A DNA stretch of 64,000 bases from Neolewinella litorea (GTDB lineage: Bacteria; Bacteroidota; Bacteroidia; Chitinophagales; Saprospiraceae): positions 682,501 to 746,500 of the forward strand of contig NZ_SRSF01000001.1 of NCBI RefSeq assembly GCF_004803465.1, read 5' to 3'. This document shows positions 27,892-37,459 of this stretch, piece after piece; the first letter of the stretch is position 1, and each line of letters opens with the position of its first letter. The notes below the pieces were generated by a model, which saw only the letters and a list, made by a program, of their open reading frames with translations, did not search any database and was not told the origin of the DNA. Position numbers and translations under genes: made by a program.

Positions 27892-29118
27892 TTGGCCGAC
27901 CCACAGTTGAAACGTAACCTTGGATTGCTCGATATTTTAATGTTTGGCATTGGCGGCATTGTCGGTGCCGGGATATACGCCATCGTAGGCGAAGCGGCCG
28001 GCATCAGCGGCCATTTGCTCTGGGCCAGTTTTCTCGTTGCGGCCGTAGTAGCCTTGCTCACGGCCACCACCTACGCCGAGTTCGTGAGCCGATTTCCCGA
28101 CGCCGGCGGCAGCTTTGAGTATGTTAAACAGGGCTTCGGTCGCACCACGGCCCTGTGGTTCAGCATCATGATGCTCTTTACGGGTGTGGTGGCCGCGGCG
28201 GCCATCGCCATCAGTTTCGGTCAGTACCTCGGTCGCTTGCTCGAAGTACCGCTGTGGGTGACCACCGCGGGCGTCATTATCCTCATGGGCCTCATCAATG
28301 CCGTAGGCGTGCAGCAGGCCAGCTGGTTCAATACCCTGGCAACGGTCGTTACCCTGGCCGGACTGGCTGCCGTGGTTTTCTTTGCCGTCCCCGAGTGGGG
28401 CTCCGTGCCGCTACTCAGTTCTGAGGGCGTGGGCTGGACCGGTATCGCATCAGGAGGTGCACTCATTTTCTTCAGTTTTATTGGCTACGAAGACCTGGTA
28501 AAGATGGCCGAGGAAACCCGCGATCCGCGCAAGACCATGCCGCGGGGCATTCTGATCTCCGGGGTGGTCGTGCTACTGATTTACCTGTTGATCGCGGTAA
28601 GCGCCGTATCCGTAATTCCGCCCGACGACCTGGCACGTGAATCTGGCCCCCTGGCCGCCGTTTTGCGGCGGAGCGCGGGTGCCGGGTGGGCAACGGCAAT
28701 CGTGGTAGTGGCATTGTTCGCGACCAGTAAGACCATCCTTTCCAATATCCTCGGAACCAGCCGGTTGCTGTACGACGTGGCCCGCGACGGGGGAATGCCC
28801 TGGCTCCAGCGACTTACCCAGGTCAACGAATCCACCGGCACACCCCTATTGGCTACCTTGCTGATCACCCTGCTGGCGCTTGGGTTTGGGCTCATCGGCA
28901 ATCTGAAGGTGGTGGCCAGCATCAGCAACATCTTTATTATGCTGGTTTTTCTCGCCGTAAACGCCGCCCTGCTGAACTACCGGCGGTTGCATGCCGACGA
29001 GCAGGATCCCCCCTTTCGGGTTCCCCTTTCCGTGGGGCGGTATCCCCTACCCACCATTTTGGCCTTCGCGGGCGTACTGATCCTGCTCGGCTTTAACGTG
29101 GCCAACATTGTCGGGTAA
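27892..29118 (+). CDS. APC family amino acid permease
   Basis: A 408-residue transporter with about twelve hydrophobic helices. The first helix carries the APC signature GLLDILMFGIGGIVGAGIYA (11-30), in which the broken helix binds the substrate carboxylate. TYAEFVSRFPDAGGSFEYVK follows the second helix and is equally conserved. IFFSFIGYEDLVKMAEETRDP (about 193-213, listed in two pieces: IFFSFIGYEDL and VKMAEETRDP) is the helix-6 region. The start codon is TTG at 27892, since no in-frame ATG occurs between the previous gene and the first helix. It sits 67 bases after the helical-repeat gene and is convergent with smc, with only 9 bases between the stops. The substrate cannot be told from sequence. 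Confidence 0.88.
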   Translation: MADPQLKRNLGLLDILMFGIGGIVGAGIYAIVGEAAGISGHLLWASFLVAAVVALLTATTYAEFVSRFPDAGGSFEYVKQGFGRTTALWFSIMMLFTGVVAAAAIAISFGQYLGRLLEVPLWVTTAGVIILMGLINAVGVQQASWFNTLATVVTLAGLAAVVFFAVPEWGSVPLLSSEGVGWTGIASGGALIFFSFIGYEDLVKMAEETRDPRKTMPRGILISGVVVLLIYLLIAVSAVSVIPPDDLARESGPLAAVLRRSAGAGWATAIVVVALFATSKTILSNILGTSRLLYDVARDGGMPWLQRLTQVNESTGTPLLATLLITLLALGFGLIGNLKVVASISNIFIMLVFLAVNAALLNYRRLHADEQDPPFRVPLSVGRYPLPTILAFAGVLILLGFNVANIVG

Positions 29119-29127
29119 TGCCGTCTG

Positions 29128-32100
29128 CTAGCGTGCCGAAAATGCCGTGCTACCCTCCAGATCCGTGAATTGGACCGGAACTACGCCGGAGCCCCCCTGC
29201 TCGGTGGTATAAACCCCGTAAATTGAGTCGACGGCCTCCATCGTAAGTTTGTTGTGGGTGACGATGATGAACTGGCTGTCGCGGCTGAATTTCTTCACAA
29301 TGCGGTTGAATTTCGCAATGTTGGCATCGTCCAGTGGAGCGTCCACCTCGTCGAAGATGCAGAAAGGGGCGGGTTTCAGCAGGTATAACGCGAACAACAG
29401 GGCGGTGGCGGTGAGGGTCTTTTCCCCACCGGAGAGCTGGCTGATCGTCTGCGGTCGCTTGCCCTTGGGTTTGGCCACGATCTCGATGGCCGACTCCAGG
29501 GGATCCTCGGGATCTAACAGAATGAGGTCGCAATTGTCGTCCTCGGTAAAGAGGCTCCGGAACACATCGATGAAGTAGACCCTTACGCGCTCGAAGGCAT
29601 CCAGAAACTGTACGGTGGCGGTGTTCTCGATCTCCTTGATGGTTTTCAGCAGCGTGCTCTTGGCCGCGATAATGTCATCGCGTTGCCCGGTGATGGTTTC
29701 GTGACGCTCCTTCATTTCGTCGTATGCCTCTACCGCCATCGGGTTGATCTCCCCGTAGTTGCCGATCCGGCTGCGGAGCCGCTCAACCCGCATTTCCAGT
29801 TCCGTCACCGTGCCCGTCCATTCATCCACCTCTACGGCGGCGAGCTGTTCGAGATCCAGGTCGAATTCGATTTTGAGCCGCTCCTCTACTCCGTTCAGCT
29901 TGAAGCGTACGTCGGTGAATTTCTCCCGCAGTTGATTGACGCGCACTTGGGCGTCCTGCCGTAGCCGGTTCTCCTTCCGCAATTCATCCTCCCGGGCTGA
30001 AATGAGTGAGCGCGCCTCGTAGTATGCCTTTTCCGCCGTTCCGAGCGTGGCCTGGTACGCTTCCTTTTCCTGCCGCATCTGCACGATGTTGCGGTCGAGC
30101 GTGCCCTCCTGCTGTGCGATCTGCTCACCCTCACGGGTCAGTGACTTCAGTTGTTCCCGGTTGTTGATTTCCTGACGTTGCAATTCCTGCCGACGGTGAT
30201 TGCGGAAATTGAGTTCCCGTTCCAGGCTTTCCACCCGGTTCTGCTGTTGGATAAAGAGGATGTTTTCCTGGTTGTACGCGGCACTGGCGGCGGACAATTC
30301 TTCGCTGAGGCGGCGGTAGTCTTCATCGGTACCGGCTACATTGTCCCGCAGCCGATCGATACGGGCGCGCAACTCGATCAGTTCCTGGTCGATCTCCCGG
30401 TTCACCTGTACCAGTTTCTCCGCTTCGGCCTGAAGTTGGGTATTCTTCGATTGGGTGTCGCGGAAATAAGATTGGAATCCTTCGGCCCGGGCCTGCAGAC
30501 CAGCCGCCCGCTGTTGCAGTTTGTTTAGGTCACGCTGCTTCTCGTTGATCTGCCGGTCAAGGCGCCGCCCGCGCAGTTCGGTTAGGGCAGACCGGTGCGC
30601 TTCAAGCTCGGCACTCAGGCCAGCGGACCGGCTTTCGGCCGTCCGAATTTCCTTTTCCAACAGCTCCAGGTTCTTCTTCCGGCCGATTTTTTTGCCCTCG
30701 AAAAGCCCAACGGATCCCCCCGTAATGGAAAACGAGCGACGAATGAATTGTCCGCCGCGGGAAAGTACCGTTATGCCCTCATCCGGCGCGGGGGGCAGCT
30801 GGTCTTCCGCGGTCACGTACACTTCCCGGAGCAGCCGGTCGGTTAATTTCCGGTAGGGTTCATCGACCGTGACCACTTCCCGGGCCGGGCGGGTTCCGTC
30901 GGGAGCCACGGCCGGCGCTGCCGACGCTTCGGAGATGGCTTCCAGCACGAAGAAATGGGCCTTGCCCTTCTGCTTGTCGGCAAGCAGGCGGATGGCGTCG
31001 CGGGCCTCTTCGGCCGATTGCACGACGTAATGATTCAGGTAGGGCTCCAGGAAATTTTCGATCGCGGCCCGGTACTCAGGTTCCACCAGCAGCAAATCGG
31101 AAAGCAGTTGGGGGTCAGCCGTCCAGCTCTTGTTCTTACTCAGATAGCGGATCGATTCCGGGAATCCCTCCAGGCTGTCGATCATGCTTTTGGTCAGCTT
31201 GAATTCGTTGCGCCGGGCGTCGAGCCCCCGGTTGATGCGCCCCAGTTCGGCCTGAATGCGCTCCGATTCCGCTACCGCGTGCTCGATGGCCGTCTGCCGT
31301 TTGGCCTCGCGGTCCTCCAGCTCAGCCAGGTCTGCGGAGACCTTTTTTTCCTCCTGACTCAGCTGTTCGATTTCCGTTTCCAGCGTAGCGCGTTCACCGG
31401 TACGGGACTCCATTTCCTCCAGGTTACGGTCAACCTGGAAGCGGAAGTTGTCGATCTGATTGGCGTTGATGGCGCGCCGCTTTTCGAACTCGAATACCTT
31501 GCGTTCCTCCTGCTGTTGCTCACGCAGTCCCGTATCGAGCTGCGACTTTAGCCCGGCGTGCCCTTCGCGGACCCGTTTGAGGGCTTGCTCGGCTTCACTC
31601 CGAGACGTTTGGCTTACCGAAAGTTTTTCCCGTTCCGTACCGAGCTGGTCGGACATCTGGGCGATTTGGGTAGAGAATTCCTCTAACTGGCCACTCGCGG
31701 AATCTATATCCGCGGCCAATTTCCGCGTCTGCTGTTCGATGAAGGTTTTGCGCTGTTGGAGCAGGCGCTGTTCATTTTCCAGCCCCCGGAGTTCCCCGAC
31801 GAGTGCATTGAGCTTCCGCTGTCGCTCACCCACCAGTCGCTCCTTGTCCTCGTGCTGCTGTCGCTCCCGGTCCACCTGCGTTTCCAGCTCAGTGATCCGG
31901 GCCTCGGTTTGCCGGTAGGCGTTTTCGGCCTGGTCGGTCTCCTCCTTCAGGCGAGCATGATCAAGCCGCAGCTTTTCCACGCGGATTCCGGTGAGCAGCA
32001 GGCTGAGGTCGCGGTACTGTCCCTTCAGGTCGCGGTACTTGCGCGCACGCTTGGCCTGCTTTTCGAGGCTGGTCAGGTTGTTGGTGATCTCGTGTAGTAC

Positions 32101-32679
32101 GTCCTCGATCCGGTCAAGGTCCTCCTCTGTACTCTTCAGCTTGCGCAGCGACTCCTTTTTGCGGTTCTTGTACTTGCTGATCCCCGCGGCCTGTTCGAAC
32201 ATGCGCCGACGGCTGTTGTCCTTGTCGGCCAGGATATCATCCACCATGCCCAGGGCAATGATGGCGTAGGAGTTGGAGCCGATGCCGGTGTCGAGGAAGA
32301 GGTTGCGGATATCCTTCAGGCGGCACTGCACGCCATTCAGGCGGTATTCCGAATCTCCGCTGCGGTAGAGCATGCGAGTCACCGTCACGGTGGAGTAATC
32401 GGTGGCCAGCAGTGCCTTGTCGTTCTCGAAGGTGAGGCTCACCGAGGCCAGGTTGCCGGGCTTCTTCTTACGGGTGCCGTTGAAGATGACCGAGGCCATT
32501 TTGTCGAGGCGCAATTCCGAACCTTTCTGCTCGCCCAGCACCCACCGGATGGCATCTACGATATTACTCTTGCCGGAGCCGTTCGGGCCCACGATTCCGA
32601 TCACGTCGGCGTCGAAGTTCACCACCGTCTGGCTGGCGAAACTCTTGAATCCCTTTATCTCCAGTTGCTTCAGTCGCAT
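29128..32679 (-). CDS. smc: chromosome segregation protein SMC
   Basis: An 1183-residue SMC ATPase of full length. Walker A is GPNGSGKS at 31-38, within IVGPNGSGKSNIVDAIRWVL. The C-terminal head has the ABC signature LSGGEKTL (from about 1082) and Walker B FCIFDEVDAPLDDAN (FDE at about 1109-1111), with the D-loop directly after. Long coiled coils (about 170-500 and 680-1000) flank the hinge, which contains YRAAIENFLEPYLNHYVVQS and a conserved glycine-rich end RGGQFIRRSFSITGG. SMC forms the ring that organises and separates chromosomes with ScpA and ScpB, which are not adjacent. The gene is monocistronic or cotranscribed with the LysM gene upstream (54-base gap). Confidence 0.98.
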   Translation of the reverse strand: MRLKQLEIKGFKSFASQTVVNFDADVIGIVGPNGSGKSNIVDAIRWVLGEQKGSELRLDKMASVIFNGTRKKKPGNLASVSLTFENDKALLATDYSTVTVTRMLYRSGDSEYRLNGVQCRLKDIRNLFLDTGIGSNSYAIIALGMVDDILADKDNSRRRMFEQAAGISKYKNRKKESLRKLKSTEEDLDRIEDVLHEITNNLTSLEKQAKRARKYRDLKGQYRDLSLLLTGIRVEKLRLDHARLKEETDQAENAYRQTEARITELETQVDRERQQHEDKERLVGERQRKLNALVGELRGLENEQRLLQQRKTFIEQQTRKLAADIDSASGQLEEFSTQIAQMSDQLGTEREKLSVSQTSRSEAEQALKRVREGHAGLKSQLDTGLREQQQEERKVFEFEKRRAINANQIDNFRFQVDRNLEEMESRTGERATLETEIEQLSQEEKKVSADLAELEDREAKRQTAIEHAVAESERIQAELGRINRGLDARRNEFKLTKSMIDSLEGFPESIRYLSKNKSWTADPQLLSDLLLVEPEYRAAIENFLEPYLNHYVVQSAEEARDAIRLLADKQKGKAHFFVLEAISEASAAPAVAPDGTRPAREVVTVDEPYRKLTDRLLREVYVTAEDQLPPAPDEGITVLSRGGQFIRRSFSITGGSVGLFEGKKIGRKKNLELLEKEIRTAESRSAGLSAELEAHRSALTELRGRRLDRQINEKQRDLNKLQQRAAGLQARAEGFQSYFRDTQSKNTQLQAEAEKLVQVNREIDQELIELRARIDRLRDNVAGTDEDYRRLSEELSAASAAYNQENILFIQQQNRVESLERELNFRNHRRQELQRQEINNREQLKSLTREGEQIAQQEGTLDRNIVQMRQEKEAYQATLGTAEKAYYEARSLISAREDELRKENRLRQDAQVRVNQLREKFTDVRFKLNGVEERLKIEFDLDLEQLAAVEVDEWTGTVTELEMRVERLRSRIGNYGEINPMAVEAYDEMKERHETITGQRDDIIAAKSTLLKTIKEIENTATVQFLDAFERVRVYFIDVFRSLFTEDDNCDLILLDPEDPLESAIEIVAKPKGKRPQTISQLSGGEKTLTATALLFALYLLKPAPFCIFDEVDAPLDDANIAKFNRIVKKFSRDSQFIIVTHNKLTMEAVDSIYGVYTTEQGGSGVVPVQFTDLEGSTAFSAR

Positions 32680-32733
32680 TCGGCCCGCGAAGGTAGTAAG
32701 TAGCGGTCGGTTTACGTCATCCGCCGGAGTATT

Positions 32734-33597
32734 CTAAAGGTGCCGGGTACGGACGTAAAATTCCTTGTCCCGGACGCCAAAGGCCTTTACGAGTAGCGGA
32801 CTGACTACGAGGATGACGCGGCTGTCGTACACCTGTTCGGGGATGCGGCCAACCACCTGGGCGTAGATTGTCTTGCGGCTGCGGGGTTCCTCGATCTCGA
32901 CGAGGCTGCCTATCGGGGCAGTGCGGTGGAGCACCATCCATTTGGACCGGTCGCCGCTGTTGGTCCAGGCCGCCTTGCCGTTCGTGAGCCGGAGCCTCTT
33001 GTCCGCCATAACCGTATCCCACTGGACGTGGAGCGGGCGGTTGCGCAGCAGGTAGGGATCTTCCACCTTTACCTGTGATTCGGGCCGGATGCCGTCGATT
33101 CGCAGGTAGCCGATCTTGATCACCTGGCCCGGGGTCAGTTTGTCGGCGGATAGGCCCGGATTGAGGGCCCGGAGCAAACTGTCGTTCGGCAATCCCAGGG
33201 TACGCCGCGTAAGGCCGTAAAGGGTTTCCCCGGGTGCCATACGGTACCGGATCGGCACGAACCAGGCTACGCTGTCGCGGGAAAAGGACGGCCGGATGAC
33301 GGAACGTGGGATGGCCACGGTCACCTTGGTGCCGGGAGTATAACCTTTCCTTAACGCGGGGTTCAGTCGGTAGAGTTCGTCCAGACTGAAGCCGTAAAAG
33401 CGCGCGGCACCGTAGAGCGTCTGCTTGGGGGCCAGGTAATGGTTGAAGAGGAGATGCCCGGACACCGGATCGGCCTGGACGACCACCGTATCGGAGGGGA
33501 GGAGGAAGTAAAGGCTGTCACCCGTTGCTCCCAGGGAAGGCAGCAGGCAAGCGACACTTACGACTAAGCTAAGGAGGAACTTTGGTGGGAAAAACAT
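32734..33597 (-). CDS. secreted LysM protein with C-terminal DPBB-like domain
   Basis: A 287-residue exported protein. The start at 33597 gives a signal peptide (KFLLSLVVSVACLLPSLGA); the longer frame runs into the regulatory region before clpC. Two LysM repeats bind peptidoglycan: one at about 55-100 (APKQTLYGAARFYGFSLDEL ending TKVTVAIP) and one at about 120-165 (MAPGETLYGLTRRTLGLPND ending GQVIKIG). The last 80 residues (HRTAPIGSLVEIEEPRSRKT, then YAQVVGRIPEQVY and KAFGVRDKEF) follow the double-psi beta-barrel/RlpA-like pattern seen at the end of many Bacteroidota LysM proteins. It probably acts on or at the cell wall. It is divergent from clpC and lies just upstream of smc on the same strand. 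Confidence 0.8.
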   Translation of the reverse strand: MFFPPKFLLSLVVSVACLLPSLGATGDSLYFLLPSDTVVVQADPVSGHLLFNHYLAPKQTLYGAARFYGFSLDELYRLNPALRKGYTPGTKVTVAIPRSVIRPSFSRDSVAWFVPIRYRMAPGETLYGLTRRTLGLPNDSLLRALNPGLSADKLTPGQVIKIGYLRIDGIRPESQVKVEDPYLLRNRPLHVQWDTVMADKRLRLTNGKAAWTNSGDRSKWMVLHRTAPIGSLVEIEEPRSRKTIYAQVVGRIPEQVYDSRVILVVSPLLVKAFGVRDKEFYVRTRHL

Positions 33598-33842
33598 GTA
33601 TGGTAGCAGTAATGCACAAGGACCCGGGAGAGCCGCCCCCTGGAGGCCTTCGTAAAGGTACGCAGAAGTGATCGGAGGTCGGTGCGGACGCCCTTTTCTT
33701 AGGAATTTCTTAAGTCGTTCACCAATTATTTGAGCCGCGGCACGGCGGCGGCGAGCAAAATAAACCAACTATTGAGAACTAGCTTTGTTTGTATACTGAA
33801 ACCAAAGAAGCATGCCGAATTATGTTGGCACGCTCGGGCGAG

Positions 33843-33889
33843 TTGTCAGGATATTTTGTCAGTCCATACGAGGTGGCACAGTTCTTTCA
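33843..33889 (+). promoter_or_regulatory. sigma-54-like promoter with upstream direct repeat before clpC
   Basis: TGGCACAGTTCTTTCA at 33874-33889 fits the -24/-12 promoter pattern TGGCAC-N5-TTGCA, with correct spacing and one mismatch (T for G in the -12 element). Upstream, TTGTCAG occurs twice, at 33843-33849 and 33856-33862, 13 bases apart, a possible activator or heat-shock operator. The clpC ATG lies about 98 bases downstream. A partial -7 box, TACCTTTA at 33899-33906, is an alternative. In the rest of the 389-base gap (33598-33986) I see no other signal or gene. Confidence 0.4.
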
Positions 33890-33986
33890 ATTAGCCCTTA
33901 CCTTTAAGGCAGGGCCTGCTTTGTTGTAGTGTTCATTGCACCTGCGTCCCCGCCAGCTTATTTATTACCCCTCCAAAGTTTATTGA

Positions 33987-36551
33987 ATGAATCCTCCACA
34001 GCGGGAATTTAACCCCGAAATTAAACAGGCGATGGCCCGTGGCAAACAGGAGGCCGAGAAGATGGGCCACACCTATGTAGGCCCAGAACACCTGTTGCTC
34101 GGCGTCCTGAGCATGGGCAACACACTGGCCACCCGGGTGCTGCGCAACCTGGCCGTGGACATCAATGCCCTGACCGATACGCTGCGCGAAAACATTCAGC
34201 GCAACGGCGGCCAGTCGAGCAGCCACACCCTATCCAAGCTCCCCCTGAACGACAAGGCCGACCGCGTCCTGAAGGTTACTTTTCTGGAAGCCAAGGCCCT
34301 CAAGACTTCGCAGGTTAGTCCCGAACACCTGATCCTGTCGATTCTGCGCAACAAGGAACTGCCCGCTACCAAGATCCTGCGGCAGTTCGAAGTGGAATAC
34401 GAAATCTATAAAGCTGAACTTGACTACGTGAAAGACGAAAAAGACTTTACCGAAGACATTTCCTTACCCCTGAACCAGGCTCCCGGAAGCGGCGACGAAA
34501 GCTTCGAGGACGACGACGCCGGCCGTGGTGGTCAGGGTCGAGGTGGTCGCGGTCAAGGCAGCACCAAATCGCGTACCCCTGTTTTGGACAACTTCGGCCG
34601 GGATATCACCGCCCTGGCAGACGAAGATCGCCTGGACCCGATCATTGGTCGCGAAACGGAAATAGAGCGCGTCTCTCAAATTCTGAGCCGACGCAAGAAG
34701 AACAACCCGATCCTGATCGGTGAACCCGGCGTGGGTAAGACGGCCATCGTAGAAGGTCTCGCCCTGCGGATTCGTGACCGGAAGGTCAGCCGCACGCTGT
34801 TTGATAAGCGTATCGTCATGCTGGACCTGGCTGCCCTGGTAGCGGGTACCAAATACCGCGGTCAGTTCGAGGAACGCATGAAGGCGATCATGACCGAGCT
34901 TGAGAAGAGCCGCGACGTGATCCTGTTCATCGACGAGATCCACACCATCGTCGGTGCCGGCGGTGCCACCGGATCGCTGGACGCCAGCAACATCTTCAAG
35001 CCTGCTCTCGCCCGAGGCGAACTGCAGTGCATCGGTGCCTCCACCCTGGACGAATACCGCCAGCACATCGAAAAGGACGGTGCCTTGGACCGCCGTTTCC
35101 AGAAAGTGCTCGTCAACCCGCCCAGTGCCGAGGAAGCCGTGCACATCCTCAACAACATCAAGCCGAAATACGAAGACTTCCACAACGTCAACTACTCCGA
35201 CGACGCCATCGAAGCCTGTGTAAAGCTCAGCGACCGGTACATCACGGACCGCTTCCTGCCGGACAAGGCCATCGACGTGCTCGATGAAGTAGGTGCCCGC
35301 ACCCACCTCAAGAACATCACCGTTCCCAAGCACATCGAGGAGGTCGAGAAGAAGATTGAGGAGGTCAAGGAGCAAAAGAACTCCGCGGTCAAGAACCAGC
35401 AGTACGAACGGGCCGCCGACCTGCGCGACCAGGAAAGTAAACTGCAGCGCAACCTCGAGGACGCCAAAAAGCAGTGGGAGGAGGAATCCAAAACGAAGCG
35501 CTACCCCGTCAACGAGGAAGACATCGCCGAAGTAGTGAGCATGATGACCGGCATCCCCGTACGTCGCGTCGCCCAGAACGAGAGCAAGAAGCTCGTCGGC
35601 ATGGAAGGTGACCTGCAATCGGTGATCATCGGGCAGGACGACGCCATTACAAAAGTGACCAAGGCCATTCAGCGCAACCGCGTAGGACTCAAGGATCCCA
35701 GCAAGCCCATTGGTACCTTCATCTTCCTCGGCCCCACCGGGGTTGGTAAGACGGAGTTGGCCAAGGCCTTGGCCAAGTACATCTTCGACAGCGAAGAAAG
35801 CCTGATCCGCATCGACATGTCGGAATACATGGAGAAATTCAGCGTAAGCCGTTTGATCGGTGCGCCTCCCGGCTACGTCGGTTACGAAGAGGGTGGTCAG
35901 CTCACTGAGAAGGTGCGGCGCAAGCCTTACAGCGTGATCCTCCTCGATGAGATCGAAAAGGCTCATCCCGACGTTTACAACATCCTGCTGCAGGTGCTGG
36001 ACGACGGACAGCTTACCGACGGTATGGGACGCAAGGTGGACTTCAAGAACACCATGATCATCATGACCTCCAACATTGGTGTACGCCAGTTGAAAGACTT
36101 TGGCCAGGGGGTAGGTTTCGCTACGAAGGCCCGCACGGAAAACGCCGAGTCTAACAGCAAATCGGTCATCAACAATGCCCTGAAGCGCACCTTCTCGCCC
36201 GAATTCCTGAACCGGATCGACGACGTGGTGATCTTCAACAGCCTCGGTCAGGAGGAGATCTTCCGCATCATCGACATCGCCCTATCCGACCTGTACAAGC
36301 GACTCAGTGGTATGGAATTCAAACTTGAACTCGCCGAGGATGCCAAGAAGTTCGTGGCCGAGAAAGGCTTCGATCCACAGTTTGGCGCGCGTCCGCTCCA
36401 CCGGGCAATCCAGAAGTACATCGAGGATCCGCTGGCCGAGTACATACTGAATAACAATCCCGAAAGTGGTACCTCCCTGGTCGCCAAGCTTAACGAAAGC
36501 GGCGACGGTCTGGTCATTGCCCAGCAGGAGGCGGTTACTTCCGAGGAATAA
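33987..36551 (+). CDS. clpC: ATP-dependent Clp protease ATP-binding subunit
   Basis: An 854-residue class I Hsp100 unfoldase. The N-terminal double Clp-N domain (about 5-150) contains [21 protein letters not shown] glycine/arginine-rich linker ([13 protein letters not shown], about 177-191) separates it from the first AAA+ domain, with Walker A GEPGVGKT at about 245-252 and Walker [14 protein letters not shown] motif ([20 protein letters not shown], about 471-490) marks it as ClpC rather than ClpA or ClpB. The second AAA+ domain has GPTGVGKT at about 582-589, [16 protein letters not shown] and the sensor region [20 protein letters not shown]. The ClpP-binding loop would lie near VGFATKAR. ClpC feeds unfolded proteins to ClpP, which is not in the window. 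A strong terminator follows, so the gene is probably monocistronic. Confidence 0.97.
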   Translation: MNPPQREFNPEIKQAMARGKQEAEKMGHTYVGPEHLLLGVLSMGNTLATRVLRNLAVDINALTDTLRENIQRNGGQSSSHTLSKLPLNDKADRVLKVTFLEAKALKTSQVSPEHLILSILRNKELPATKILRQFEVEYEIYKAELDYVKDEKDFTEDISLPLNQAPGSGDESFEDDDAGRGGQGRGGRGQGSTKSRTPVLDNFGRDITALADEDRLDPIIGRETEIERVSQILSRRKKNNPILIGEPGVGKTAIVEGLALRIRDRKVSRTLFDKRIVMLDLAALVAGTKYRGQFEERMKAIMTELEKSRDVILFIDEIHTIVGAGGATGSLDASNIFKPALARGELQCIGASTLDEYRQHIEKDGALDRRFQKVLVNPPSAEEAVHILNNIKPKYEDFHNVNYSDDAIEACVKLSDRYITDRFLPDKAIDVLDEVGARTHLKNITVPKHIEEVEKKIEEVKEQKNSAVKNQQYERAADLRDQESKLQRNLEDAKKQWEEESKTKRYPVNEEDIAEVVSMMTGIPVRRVAQNESKKLVGMEGDLQSVIIGQDDAITKVTKAIQRNRVGLKDPSKPIGTFIFLGPTGVGKTELAKALAKYIFDSEESLIRIDMSEYMEKFSVSRLIGAPPGYVGYEEGGQLTEKVRRKPYSVILLDEIEKAHPDVYNILLQVLDDGQLTDGMGRKVDFKNTMIIMTSNIGVRQLKDFGQGVGFATKARTENAESNSKSVINNALKRTFSPEFLNRIDDVVIFNSLGQEEIFRIIDIALSDLYKRLSGMEFKLELAEDAKKFVAEKGFDPQFGARPLHRAIQKYIEDPLAEYILNNNPESGTSLVAKLNESGDGLVIAQQEAVTSEE

Positions 36552-36563
36552 ATTTGATTTAAC

Positions 36564-36606
36564 GCCGGCCGGTACTCAATGGAGTGACCGGCCGGCTTAC
36601 TTTTAT
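36564..36606 (+). terminator. Rho-independent terminator after clpC
   Basis: GCCGGCCGGT (36564-36573) pairs perfectly with ACCGGCCGGC (36587-36596). The stem extends inward by four more pairs around an AATG loop, and a TTACTTTTA tail follows. It starts 12 bases after the clpC stop codon. Confidence 0.85.
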
Positions 36607-36728
36607 CCTCTACCCCGGACCCTTGCCGAATAAGGCAAATAATTTACTGAACTGGGGGATGCGAGGGCAGTAGGATGAACTTTACTATCCTGCGTACTTT
36701 TACATTTTATAACATAACCCAACATCTA

Positions 36729-37376
36729 TTGGCTAAGAGAAGAGGCGGCGGCCGTAACCGTTATACACGTAGAGAAGAAACTACTCCCCAATTTCGGATC
36801 AATGATATGATCCGCGTACCTGAGGTGCGTCTGGTCGGCGATAACCTGGAAGAGATCTCCGGCGAAATCGGCACCAAACTCGAAAGCGGAACCGTTTTCG
36901 ATACCCGCCAGGTAAAAGGATGGGGTCGCGACCTCGGTCTCGACCTGGTGGAGATCAGTCCGAATGCCTCCCCCCCGGTTGTACGGCTGACCGACTACAA
37001 GAAGTTCCTCTACGAGAAAAAGCGGAAAGAAAAAGAAATACGCAACAAGGCCGTCAAGACGGTCATCAAGGAAGTGCGCTTCGGCCCCAATACCGACGAT
37101 CACGACTTTGAGTTCAAAACCCGCCACGCCCGGGGCTTCCTCGAGGATGGGGCCAAGGTTAAGGCCTACGTTCATTTCCGCGGGCGCTCGATCGTCTTCA
37201 AGGACCGTGGCGAACTACTGCTGCTCCGCTTCATGAAGGAGCTGGAAGACCTGGGTGCCGCCGAAGCCATGCCGAAAATGGAAGGCCGACGCATGAACGT
37301 CATCATCAGTCCGAAGAAGAGTTCCAAAAAGTCCTCCAAGTCCAAATCGGACTCCGATGACGACTCCAACGACTAA
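36729..37376 (+). CDS. infC: translation initiation factor IF-3
   Basis: A 215-residue factor that stops premature joining of ribosomal subunits and checks start-codon and initiator tRNA choice. The start is probably the TTG at 36729 (giving MAKRRGGGRNRY), because IF-3 homology starts here and the preceding ATG at 36675 would add an 18-residue hydrophobic leader with no counterpart. The N-terminal domain holds QFRINDMIRVPEVRLVGDN and the linker basic helix DYKKFLYEKKRKEKEIRNKA. The C-terminal domain has KEVRFGPNTDDHDFEFKTRH and VKAYVHFRGR. The tail is an unusual lysine/serine/aspartate run (KKSSKKSSKSKSDSDDDSND). Non-AUG starts are known for infC and allow autoregulation. rpmI and rplT do not follow. 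Confidence 0.95.
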   Translation: MAKRRGGGRNRYTRREETTPQFRINDMIRVPEVRLVGDNLEEISGEIGTKLESGTVFDTRQVKGWGRDLGLDLVEISPNASPPVVRLTDYKKFLYEKKRKEKEIRNKAVKTVIKEVRFGPNTDDHDFEFKTRHARGFLEDGAKVKAYVHFRGRSIVFKDRGELLLLRFMKELEDLGAAEAMPKMEGRRMNVIISPKKSSKKSSKSKSDSDDDSND

Positions 37377-37396
37377 TCACCGTCAACTTACCATCG

Positions 37397-37436
37397 GGGC
37401 GTCCGCTTACTCTAGTAGGCGGACGCCCTTTATTTT
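37397..37436 (+). terminator. Rho-independent terminator after infC
   Basis: GGGCGTCCGC (37397-37406) pairs with GCGGACGCCC (37419-37428). The stem continues inward (TTACT with AGTAG, including one G-T pair) around a two- to four-base loop, then TTTATTTT. It begins 20 bases after the infC stop, so engB has its own promoter or relies on read-through. Confidence 0.9.
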
Positions 37437-37459
37437 ACCGCCTCCCAAACCAGCACCCC

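Noticed and set aside
33598-33768. Longer start of the LysM protein
   Set aside because: The added residues are basic and lack a signal peptide; the ATG at 33597 begins a clean signal sequence.
33828-33843. A second sigma-54 site (TGGCACGCTCGGGCGA region)
   Set aside because: The distance between the GG and GC elements is off by one base and the -12 element does not fit.
34464-35966. 500-codon open frame antisense to clpC
   Set aside because: It lies wholly opposite conserved AAA+ domains and has composition typical of a shadow frame.
36675-36728. ATG start for infC
   Set aside because: It adds 18 residues with no IF-3 counterpart in a T-rich region that looks like promoter or leader DNA.
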